Source: CAYRML01 sp964425485
GTDB taxonomy: Bacteria; Bacillota; Dehalobacteriia; UBA4068
Direction: 5' to 3'
Length of the DNA stretch: 6,258 bases
Assembly: GCA_964425485.1 (NCBI GenBank)
Contig: CAYRML010000077.1
Location: 1-6,258 of the forward strand
Under the pieces are notes generated by a model, which saw only the letters and a list, made by a program, of their open reading frames with translations, made no database searches and was not told where the DNA came from. Shown in pieces: positions 1 through 5,025 of the stretch. Each line of letters starts with the position of its first letter. Positions within the stretch are counted from its first letter, which is position 1. A program made the position numbers and the translations under genes.

Positions 1-1
1 C

Positions 2-784
2 GATTATTTATCGGCCCAGCGCATATCTTCGCCGCGGGATATATCTTATGATTTGATTATGGAATTTGTACAAAAAATGCAGCAAGAGGGCAAAAAGCCC
101 TCTACAACCAGCCGTCGCTTGGCAGCAATCAAATCATTTTGCCATTTTTGCGCGGCAGAAAATTTTATCGATTATGACCCAACTTTTGATCTTGATACAC
201 CGAAAAAGCCCAAGGTATACCCACAGGTGTTGTATCAGGATCAGGTGGAGCGGCTCTTATCCTTACCGCAGGCTGGTGATGCCAAAAGTTTGCGTGATAA
301 AGCCATGTTGGAACTTATTTATGCCTGCGGGCTCCGAGTCTCGGAATTGCTCAACCTAGAAGAAACGGATATGAATCTGGAGCTTGGTTTCTTGCGCTCA
401 TTGGGCAAAGGCGGCAAAGAACGCATTATTCCTATTTCCTCCCAGGCTGTCAAGGCTGTGAAGGAATATTTGCATAAAGGTCGCCCTTTTTTAGGTAAAG
501 CTCAGTTCACTAAGAAGATATTTCTTAATAGTCGTGGCAAAGCCATCAGCCGTCAAGGCTTCTGGAAGATTATAAAAAATTACGGATCGATGATGGGGAT
601 TGATGTCAGCCCCCATACAATGCGTCATTCTGTGGCCACCCATCTTTTGGAAAACGGGGCTGATCTACGCATTGTGCAGGAAATATTAGGACACGCCGAT
701 ATCAGCACTACGCAGATTTACACTTATGTTACCAAAGGTCGCCTGCGTGATACTTATGATAAGCATCATCCACGCTCACGTTGA
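2..784 (+). CDS. xerD: Site-specific tyrosine recombinase XerD, 5'-truncated by window edge
   Basis: XerD works with XerC (or an equivalent partner) at the dif site to resolve chromosome dimers near the replication terminus. The frame is open from base 2, so the true start lies upstream: 260 residues are visible and the family has about 295-300, leaving roughly 35-40 missing. The TTG at 53 is only an internal codon. The visible part begins in the N-terminal SAM-like DNA-binding domain (STTSRRLAAIKSF) and contains the full catalytic domain. Its catalytic set is Arg in ACGLRVSELL (codon 335-337), Lys in GKGGKE, HTMRHS (His and Arg, Arg codon 623-625), GHADISTTQ (His) and the nucleophile Tyr in QIYTYV (codon 719-721). 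The usual family motif is IYTHV, so the residue two after the nucleophile is Tyr instead of His. The RLRDTYDKHHPR tail is typical of the XerC/XerD housekeeping group rather than phage integrases. XerD is preferred over XerC because it sits next to dacF-spoIIA, as in other Bacillota. Confidence 0.93.
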   Translation, partial: DYLSAQRISSPRDISYDLIMEFVQKMQQEGKKPSTTSRRLAAIKSFCHFCAAENFIDYDPTFDLDTPKKPKVYPQVLYQDQVERLLSLPQAGDAKSLRDKAMLELIYACGLRVSELLNLEETDMNLELGFLRSLGKGGKERIIPISSQAVKAVKEYLHKGRPFLGKAQFTKKIFLNSRGKAISRQGFWKIIKNYGSMMGIDVSPHTMRHSVATHLLENGADLRIVQEILGHADISTTQIYTYVTKGRLRDTYDKHHPRSR

Positions 785-814
785 ATTAAATCTGATAAAG
801 TTGAAGCGAATAAC

Positions 815-844
815 ACAGCTGTCTGGCGACGGCTGTTTTTCTTT
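815..844 (+). terminator. Intrinsic terminator after xerD
   Basis: A 9-bp stem pairs ACAGCTGTC (815-823) with GACGGCTGT (828-836), with one T-G wobble and a TGGC tetraloop. It is followed directly by a T-rich tail (836-840, then CTTT). It lies 31 bases after the xerD stop and should end the xerD transcript, so dacF needs its own promoter in the following 76 bases. Confidence 0.88.
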
Positions 845-854
845 GGCAAAAATA
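845..854 (+). promoter_or_regulatory. Possible sigma-F-type -10 element for dacF
   Basis: GGCAAAAATA matches the published Bacillus sigma-F -10 pattern (GgnrAnAnTw) at every specified position. dacF is a forespore gene in B. subtilis, so such a site is expected here. However, the bases about 15 upstream (GGCGA, inside the terminator stem) do not match the sigma-F -35 pattern GywTA. The -10 also sits right after the terminator tail, in an AT-rich stretch where chance matches are likely. No convincing sigma-A promoter was found in 845-910 either. This is a weak candidate only. Confidence 0.25.
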
Positions 855-901
855 TTTATCATAAAATCACGAGCCTGGTCATAGCCTATAAAAGAATAGG
901 C

Positions 902-910
902 AAAAGGGGG
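902..910 (+). promoter_or_regulatory. Ribosome binding site deciding the dacF start
   Basis: AAAAGGGGG ends 10 bases before ATG 921 and only 4 bases before the in-frame TTG at 915. The spacing favours ATG 921. Starting there also gives a standard signal peptide beginning MKKF. Confidence 0.65.
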
Positions 911-920
911 CTCTTTGCAT

Positions 921-2069
921 ATGAAAAAATTCGGCTTATTTTCAGTGCTGATTGCCATAGCTGCGATGTGTTTGCTGATTCCGGTTTCTGCCTCTGCTAC
1001 GGAACCCGTATTGGATATCAAGGCCAAAGGCTGTGTTCTACTTGATGGAGTAAACGGTGACATCATCTACCAGCAAAATGCCGATAGCAAATGCTATCCC
1101 GCCAGCACCACCAAGATCATGACCTTGGTTCTGGTATTGGAAGCGCTGGATAGTGGTAAAATCAGCCTTAAGGATCAGGTGACCACCAGTCAGGAGGCAG
1201 CTTCTATGGGTGGTTCCCAGGTCTATCTGTATGAAGGGGAAAAGCGCACTGTGGATGAGATGATTATTGCTATTTCCGTAGGCAGCGGCAATGATGCCAG
1301 TGTGGCTATGGCGGAATATGTAGCAGGTTCCACTCAGGGTTTTGTCACTATGATGAATGAAAAAGCCAAAGAGCTCGGCATGACTAACACCAATTTTTGC
1401 AATCCGCATGGTTTGCATGATGACAATCATTATACCACAGCGGCAGATATGGCAAAGCTGGCTTTGTACGCTGTGAAAGTGCCAAAATTTTTGCAATACA
1501 CATCGATTTATGAATATGATTTTCGGCCTGATCCCAGGCCCTTAAAACTGTGGAATACCAACCGCTTGCTCAAATGGTATGAAGGCTGTGACGGTATGAA
1601 GACTGGTTATACGCCGGAGGCCGGCCGCAATCTTGTGGCTAGCGCTCAAAAGGATGGTCTGCGTCTGATCTCCGTAGTCTTCGGGGTGGCAGAGGCCAAA
1701 GGTCATTTTACGGAATCCATGAAATTATTGAATTATGGCTTTAACAAATTCCAATTTAAAAGCGTTTATCCCGCCGGCTCCGTTATCGATAAGATAGCCG
1801 TAGGTAAAGGTAGGCAGGATCAGGTAGAGCTCATTGTCAAGAATGAAGTAGGTATCATGACGGAAAAAGGGCAGGAGCCTAAAATATCTTTGCAAATGAA
1901 AGTGCCGGCCTCTATCGAAGCCCCGGTGCAGGCCGGACAGGTGATTGGCGAGTTGGAATTATTTAAGGATGGCCAGTTATTGGGCACTTATCAGCTGGTA
2001 GCTAAAGAAGATGTGGCTAAAGGAAACCTCTTTAGAACATGGAAAAAATTCTTTATGGTCTGGCAATAA
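921..2069 (+). CDS. dacF: D-alanyl-D-alanine carboxypeptidase (low-molecular-weight PBP, DacF type)
   Basis: This exported serine carboxypeptidase removes the terminal D-Ala from peptidoglycan stem peptides and so limits cross-linking. The protein has 382 residues, normal for the peptidase S11 family. Residues 1-26 form a signal peptide: MKK, a hydrophobic core, and likely cleavage after SASA. The catalytic domain (about 30-265) has all three penicillin-binding motifs: STTK at 62-65 (nucleophile Ser62, Lys65), SGN at 122-124 and KTG at 227-229. Residues about 280-365 form the beta-rich PBP5-type C-terminal domain. The tail NLFRTWKKFFMVWQ looks like an amphipathic helix anchoring the enzyme to the outer face of the cytoplasmic membrane. 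The DacF assignment over other S11 paralogues (DacA, DacB) rests on its position just before spoIIAA. In B. subtilis DacF is made in the forespore and can be co-transcribed with spoIIA; here a terminator separates them. Activity is well supported; forespore timing is inference. Confidence 0.9.
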   Translation: MKKFGLFSVLIAIAAMCLLIPVSASATEPVLDIKAKGCVLLDGVNGDIIYQQNADSKCYPASTTKIMTLVLVLEALDSGKISLKDQVTTSQEAASMGGSQVYLYEGEKRTVDEMIIAISVGSGNDASVAMAEYVAGSTQGFVTMMNEKAKELGMTNTNFCNPHGLHDDNHYTTAADMAKLALYAVKVPKFLQYTSIYEYDFRPDPRPLKLWNTNRLLKWYEGCDGMKTGYTPEAGRNLVASAQKDGLRLISVVFGVAEAKGHFTESMKLLNYGFNKFQFKSVYPAGSVIDKIAVGKGRQDQVELIVKNEVGIMTEKGQEPKISLQMKVPASIEAPVQAGQVIGELELFKDGQLLGTYQLVAKEDVAKGNLFRTWKKFFMVWQ

Positions 2070-2091
2070 ATTTTTATAAATTCGATAAAAT

Positions 2092-2129
2092 AAAATGCAT
2101 CAGCCACAAACTGATGCGTTTTTATTTTT
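2092..2129 (+). terminator. Intrinsic terminator between dacF and spoIIAA
   Basis: AAAATGCATCAG (2092-2103) pairs with CTGATGCGTTTT (2111-2122) around a 7-base loop (CCACAAA). The stem is up to 12 bp with one T-G wobble and a 7-bp core, followed by T runs to 2129. It starts 22 bases after the dacF stop. It should end the dacF mRNA before the spoIIA promoter. Confidence 0.9.
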
Positions 2130-2155
2130 ATCGACAATAATAGTGCAAAAATATA

Positions 2156-2185
2156 GCAGGAAACAACGATTTTTAAAGCGAAATA
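2156..2185 (+). promoter_or_regulatory. Sigma-H-type promoter for the spoIIA operon
   Basis: The -35 element GCAGGAAAC (2156-2164) fits 8 of 9 positions of the Bacillus sigma-H pattern RnAGGAwWW. The -10 element AGCGAAATA (2177-2185) fits 8 of 9 positions of RnnGAATww. The spacer is 12 bases, within the usual 11-12. Transcription should start near 2192, shortly before the GGAGGGG ribosome site at 2204-2210. Sigma-H is the known spoIIA activator in B. subtilis, so motif, spacing and context agree. No Spo0A box (TGTCGAA-like) was identified by eye. Confidence 0.65.
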
Positions 2186-2215
2186 CTTGGCAAATCTGCA
2201 ACCGGAGGGGCTCTT

Positions 2216-2566
2216 ATGCAATTCAGTTTACAAGTTATAAAAGATGGGCTTTTTGCCCGATTGGAAGGTGAGTTTGATCTCCTGGTGGCTGATGAAATCC
2301 GGGAGCAATTGAACAGAGCCTTGAAAAAGAGTGCTGCCAAGCATATTGTTTTTGATTTTAGCAAGCTGACTTTTATTGATAGTTCCGGCCTGGGCGTTAT
2401 ATTAGGCAGATGGCGGCAATTGGCTCCTATGGGTGGCAAGGTTACCATAATTGGTTCCAGCCCCCAAGTGTATAGGATATTGCAGCTTTCAGGATTAACC
2501 AGGGTCATCATAGTGGAGGAACCTATAAAAACCCGCATTGCTCGTTTGAAGGAGGAGATACAATGA
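2216..2566 (+). CDS. spoIIAA: Anti-sigma-F factor antagonist SpoIIAA
   Basis: This small cytoplasmic STAS-domain protein, when unphosphorylated, binds SpoIIAB and releases sigma-F in the forespore. SpoIIAB phosphorylates it and the SpoIIE phosphatase reactivates it. It has 116 residues, against 117 in B. subtilis. The signature FIDSSGLGVILGRW spans about 53-66. Ser56, the first Ser of DSSG, aligns with the phosphorylated Ser58 of B. subtilis. The ATG at 2216 is preceded by a strong GGAGGGG site with a 5-base gap. The stop overlaps the spoIIAB start as ATGA, which implies translational coupling and matched protein amounts. Other STAS antagonists such as RsbV share the fold, but the order with spoIIAB and sigF settles the identity. 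Confidence 0.96.
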   Translation: MQFSLQVIKDGLFARLEGEFDLLVADEIREQLNRALKKSAAKHIVFDFSKLTFIDSSGLGVILGRWRQLAPMGGKVTIIGSSPQVYRILQLSGLTRVIIVEEPIKTRIARLKEEIQ

Positions 2567-3036
2567 CAAAAGAGGTAGCCAATCAGGTACATATTCAATT
2601 CAAAAGCATTGGAGAAAATGCAGCCTTGGCACGCCTTTTGGTTTCCGCCATGGTGGCCAAATATGATCTTACTATAGCGGAGCTGGACGAAATAAAAGTC
2701 GCAGTCAGCGAAGCGGTATCAAACGCCATCATCCATGGCTATGAAAACCAGACTGATCAGATGGTGGAAATGTCTATAATGGTGGAAGATGGGCTTTTAT
2801 CTATAATCATCAGGGATAATGGTATTGGCATCGAGGATATTGCTTTGGCCATGCAAGCCAATTTCTCCAGCGATGGTGATCGCATGGGCCTGGGTTTTTC
2901 CTTTATGCAATCCTTTATGGATACGTTGCAGGTGGAATCAACGGTGGGACAAGGTACAACGGTTACCATGACCAAGCATATTCTCAGCAACAGTTGTCAT
3001 AATGCTGATTATGTCGCTTCTGCTGGTCGTGGCTGA
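2563..3036 (+). CDS. spoIIAB: Anti-sigma-F factor / serine kinase SpoIIAB
   Basis: This GHKL-family protein holds sigma-F inactive as a dimer with ATP bound, and phosphorylates SpoIIAA on serine. The ATP-binding boxes are intact. The N box SEAVSNAIIHGYEN (49-62) carries Glu50 and Asn54, equivalent to the catalytic Glu46 and Mg-binding Asn50 of B. subtilis. The G1 box is RDNGIGI (84-90), and the G2 region is GDRMGLGFSFM (105-115). Arg24 lies where the sigma-F/SpoIIAA-contacting Arg20 is expected. At 157 residues it is about 11 longer than the B. subtilis protein; the extra residues follow the conserved TKH near 138 and look unstructured (LSNSCHNADYVASAGRG). Translation starts at ATG 2563 inside the spoIIAA stop, with an AAGGAGGAG site (2549-2557) in the end of spoIIAA. 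Confidence 0.95.
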   Translation: MTKEVANQVHIQFKSIGENAALARLLVSAMVAKYDLTIAELDEIKVAVSEAVSNAIIHGYENQTDQMVEMSIMVEDGLLSIIIRDNGIGIEDIALAMQANFSSDGDRMGLGFSFMQSFMDTLQVESTVGQGTTVTMTKHILSNSCHNADYVASAGRG

Positions 3037-3052
3037 AAAAAATAGAAAGTTG

Positions 3053-3057
3053 GGTGA
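3053..3057 (+). promoter_or_regulatory. Ribosome binding site deciding the sigF start
   Basis: GGTGA matches the downstream half of the extended Shine-Dalgarno AGGAGGTGAT. It lies 4 bases before ATG 3062, so it aligns at normal spacing. The earlier in-frame ATGs at 3002 and 3011 have no purine-rich site and lie inside spoIIAB. Confidence 0.55.
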
Positions 3058-3061
3058 AACA

Positions 3062-3844
3062 ATGGGGGCCGCATCTTTCAATCTGCCCCGCTATCCGCTT
3101 TTGTCCCCGGATGAGCAAACAGAATTGATTGTGCTGGCGCAAAATGGTGATATAGAAGCCAAGGAAAAATTGGTAAAAGCCAATTTGCGCCTCATATACA
3201 GTGTTGCCAAACGCTTTGCCTATTGCGGTAAAGAGATGGAAGACCTTTTCCAGATCGGGGCTATTGGGCTTTTAAAAGCTATAGATAAATTCGATCTTTC
3301 TTATCAGGTGGCTTTTTCCACTTATGCCGTGCCTATGATTATGGGTGAGATGCGTCGCTATATCAGAGATGACAAACCCATCAATATCAGCCGTTCTTTG
3401 AGGGAAAATGCCTCTTTGATCAATAAAAAGAGGGAAGAATGGATGCAAAAAACCGGTAGCGAGCCGAGTATAGCTCAATTGGCGCAGGAATGTGGGCTGG
3501 AAGAAGAGAAAATAGTTGCTGCGCTGGAGGCTTGTCAGCCGCTTATCTCTATCCAGGAAATTATCTATCAGGATGACGGCGATGCTGTGTATCTTTTAGA
3601 CAAATTGCAGGATAGCGAAGCGCATCATCAAGAAAGTCTGGAAAATCAGCTGGTAGAAGAATTGAATATCAAGACTCTAATGCAGCAATTACCGCCGCGT
3701 TTACAAAAACTCATCTATATGCGCTATTTTTTGGATAAAACGCAGCAAGAGGTGGCCGCGGAGCTCTCTATATCACAGGTGCAGGTTTCTCGCTTAGAAA
3801 AACAGGCTTTTGGCATAATCCGACAATATTTACAAAATGTTTAA
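3062..3844 (+). CDS. sigF: RNA polymerase sigma factor sigma-F (SpoIIAC)
   Basis: This is the first forespore-specific sigma factor. Starting at ATG 3062 gives 260 residues, close to the 255 of B. subtilis; starting at 3002 would add 20 residues with no family counterpart. Region 2 spans about 37-103: core binding at NLRLIYSVAKRF and DLFQIGAIGLLKAIDKFD, then DNA melting and -10 reading at FSTYAVPMIMGEMRRYIRDD. Region 3 follows (about 108-165). Region 4 spans about 200-255 with the helix-turn-helix TQQEVAAELSISQVQVSRLEK, nearly the B. subtilis sigma-F helix. Sigma-G is a close paralogue with shared promoter specificity, but the position after spoIIAB identifies sigma-F. It follows spoIIAB by 25 bases in the same operon. 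Activity is controlled after translation by SpoIIAB. Confidence 0.95.
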   Translation: MGAASFNLPRYPLLSPDEQTELIVLAQNGDIEAKEKLVKANLRLIYSVAKRFAYCGKEMEDLFQIGAIGLLKAIDKFDLSYQVAFSTYAVPMIMGEMRRYIRDDKPINISRSLRENASLINKKREEWMQKTGSEPSIAQLAQECGLEEEKIVAALEACQPLISIQEIIYQDDGDAVYLLDKLQDSEAHHQESLENQLVEELNIKTLMQQLPPRLQKLIYMRYFLDKTQQEVAAELSISQVQVSRLEKQAFGIIRQYLQNV

Positions 3845-3871
3845 ATTGAGGTTTTAATGCTTTGTAGCTTA

Positions 3872-3880
3872 TGATATAAT
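3872..3880 (+). promoter_or_regulatory. Candidate extended -10 promoter P1 upstream of nadA
   Basis: TGATATAAT combines a TGn extension with a perfect TATAAT hexamer (3875-3880). The best -35 at 17-base spacing is poor (TTTTAA, 3852-3857). The predicted start, near 3887, falls inside the palindrome at 3878-3905. The region is AT-rich, so a chance match is possible. Confidence 0.35.
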
Positions 3881-3910
3881 GTATAGCAATTAATTGCTAT
3901 ACATTTTTTA
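3878..3910 (+). terminator. Perfect 28-bp palindrome with T run: sigF terminator, possible operator
   Basis: The half-site AATGTATAGCAATT (3878-3891) is followed by its exact reverse complement (3892-3905). As RNA it folds into a 12-bp hairpin with a TTAA loop, then a run of T ending at 3909. The T run is only on the + side, which suits a terminator for spoIIA-sigF, 33 bases after the sigF stop. The stem has just three G-C pairs, weaker than the other terminators here. It also overlaps the end of a TATAAT hexamer, so a DNA-binding repressor site for the nad operon is an alternative. Confidence 0.65.
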
Positions 3911-3984
3911 TATTTAAATTATAAAAACAGTTCTAAAATTAATATTTTTTGAGAAAATTATATTTATCAGTACTTTTTAAATAT

Positions 3985-4002
3985 AAATTGATTAAATTGA
4001 TG
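3985..4002 (+). repeat. Two-copy 9-bp tandem repeat upstream of nadA
   Basis: AAATTGATT (3985-3993) is followed directly by AAATTGATG (3994-4002), an 8-of-9 match. It lies just upstream of promoter candidate P2. It may be chance in AT-rich DNA or a pair of regulator half-sites. No role is assigned. Confidence 0.4.
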
Positions 4003-4019
4003 AAAAATTGCCGAATATA

Positions 4020-4028
4020 TGATATTAT
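4020..4028 (+). promoter_or_regulatory. Candidate extended -10 promoter P2 for nadA-nadB
   Basis: TGATATTAT has the TGn extension and a five-of-six match to TATAAT (TATTAT, 4023-4028). A TTGATG hexamer at 3997-4002 resembles a -35, but the 20-base spacer is too long, so activity would rest on the extended -10. The start would fall near 4035, leaving a leader of about 43 bases before nadA. This is the better-placed of the two nad promoter candidates. Confidence 0.45.
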
Positions 4029-4055
4029 ATTGAATTGAAGCAGGTAATTTCTCTA

Positions 4056-4074
4056 AGATACAGTGGAGGTATCT
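4056..4074 (+). promoter_or_regulatory. Hairpin placing the nadA Shine-Dalgarno in its loop
   Basis: AGATAC (4056-4061) and GTATCT (4069-4074) are exact inverted repeats around the 7-base loop AGTGGAG. The ribosome site GGAGG (4065-4069) falls almost wholly in the loop, 8 bases before ATG 4078. The stem is short (6 bp, two G-C pairs). It could present or modulate the site, or be chance. Confidence 0.35.
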
Positions 4075-4077
4075 ATA

Positions 4078-4986
4078 ATGACAGATATAAAAGAGCGTAT
4101 TCGGGATCTGAAAAAAGAACGGGATGCCGTTATTTTGGCGCATTATTATGTCCCGGATGAAATACAGGAAATAGCCGATTATGTGGGAGATTCTTATTAT
4201 TTAAGTAAAATGGCTGCCAAGGCTACACAACAAGTTATAGTTTTTTGCGGCGTCAGATTCATGGGTGAAAGCGCCAAGATACTCAGCCCGCAGAAAAAAG
4301 TTGTGATGCCCGACGCTTCTGCCGATTGCCCCATGGCTCATATGGTTGAACCCAGCGCTATCGAGGCCATGCGCAAAAAATATCCTGATCTTTTGGTTGT
4401 TTGCTATATAAATTCTACAGCGGAGATCAAGGCTCTTTCTGATGTTTGCGTGACTTCTTCCAATGCGGAAAAAATCGTTAAGGCTTTGCCGCAAAAAGAT
4501 ATCTTTTTTGTGCCCGATCAACATCTTGGCACTTATATTGCCAGCCAATTGCCGGATAGAAATATCATGTGCAATCCCGGATACTGTCCTATCCATAATA
4601 ATATAAGCGCACAAATCGTGGCGGAGGCAAAAAAAGATCATCCCAAGGCTTTGGTGCTCATGCATCCGGAATGTCCCAAAGAAGCTATCGCCTTGGCCGA
4701 TTATGTGGGCAGCACTTCCGGTATTATTGATTATGCAACAAAAAGCCCGCATCATGATTTTATCATTGCTACGGAGCCGGGTATTCTCTATGATTTAAAA
4801 AATAAAAATCCGCAAAAGCATTTTTATCCTTTGACTGCGGCCGGTATTTGTGAAGATATGAAAAAAATCACTTTGGAAAAGGTGCTGCATGTTTTGCAAA
4901 CATTGGATAATGAAATTGAACTGGATGAAGATTTGCGTCTCAAAGCCAAAAATGCCTTGTTGAAGATGCATGAAATTGCTCAGTAG
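4078..4986 (+). CDS. nadA: Quinolinate synthase NadA
   Basis: This cytoplasmic [4Fe-4S] enzyme condenses iminoaspartate from NadB with dihydroxyacetone phosphate to make quinolinate, the precursor of NAD. The protein has 302 residues, typical of the compact NadA form. The three cluster cysteines expected for this form are present: Cys84 in ASADCPMAHM, Cys170 in NPGYCPIH and Cys258 in AAGICEDMKKI. N-terminal AHYYVPDEIQEIADYVGDS (21-39) holds the conserved substrate-site His22 and Tyr23. CGVRFMGESAKILSP, VPDQHLG and HPECP are further family motifs. The ATG at 4078 has GGAGG 8 bases upstream; the in-frame GTG at 4063 overlaps that ribosome site and is not used. nadB follows after 39 bases. The oxygen-sensitive cluster fits an anaerobic host but does not prove it. 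Confidence 0.96.
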   Translation: MTDIKERIRDLKKERDAVILAHYYVPDEIQEIADYVGDSYYLSKMAAKATQQVIVFCGVRFMGESAKILSPQKKVVMPDASADCPMAHMVEPSAIEAMRKKYPDLLVVCYINSTAEIKALSDVCVTSSNAEKIVKALPQKDIFFVPDQHLGTYIASQLPDRNIMCNPGYCPIHNNISAQIVAEAKKDHPKALVLMHPECPKEAIALADYVGSTSGIIDYATKSPHHDFIIATEPGILYDLKNKNPQKHFYPLTAAGICEDMKKITLEKVLHVLQTLDNEIELDEDLRLKAKNALLKMHEIAQ

Positions 4987-5025
4987 TATCTTTATCATAG
5001 CTCTATAAGGAAAGAGGCTATCAGA

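Noticed and set aside
53..61. Start codon for xerD at TTG 53 or ATG 59
   Set aside because: The frame stays open to base 2 with recombinase-like sequence, and the protein would lack part of the N-terminal domain; the real start is outside the window.
2..784. Tyrosine recombinase as an integrase of a mobile element
   Set aside because: The tail and length are those of housekeeping Xer proteins, the neighbours are core genes, and no attachment repeats or other mobile genes are seen.
1038..1496. 152-codon open frame on the - strand opposite dacF
   Set aside because: It is antisense to conserved PBP catalytic sequence and its product resembles no family I recognise.
4063..4065. GTG start for nadA
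   Set aside because: It overlaps the ribosome binding site itself; ATG 4078 has correct spacing and begins with the family-like N-terminus.
3887..4077. NAD-sensing riboswitch in the nadA leader
   Set aside because: The region is very AT-rich with only the palindrome and one small hairpin; I see no resemblance to the conserved cores of known NAD riboswitches.
4201..4755. 184-codon open frame on the - strand opposite nadA
   Set aside because: It lies wholly within nadA, shows no recognisable domain, and has no promoter or ribosome site support; it is a shadow of the coding strand.
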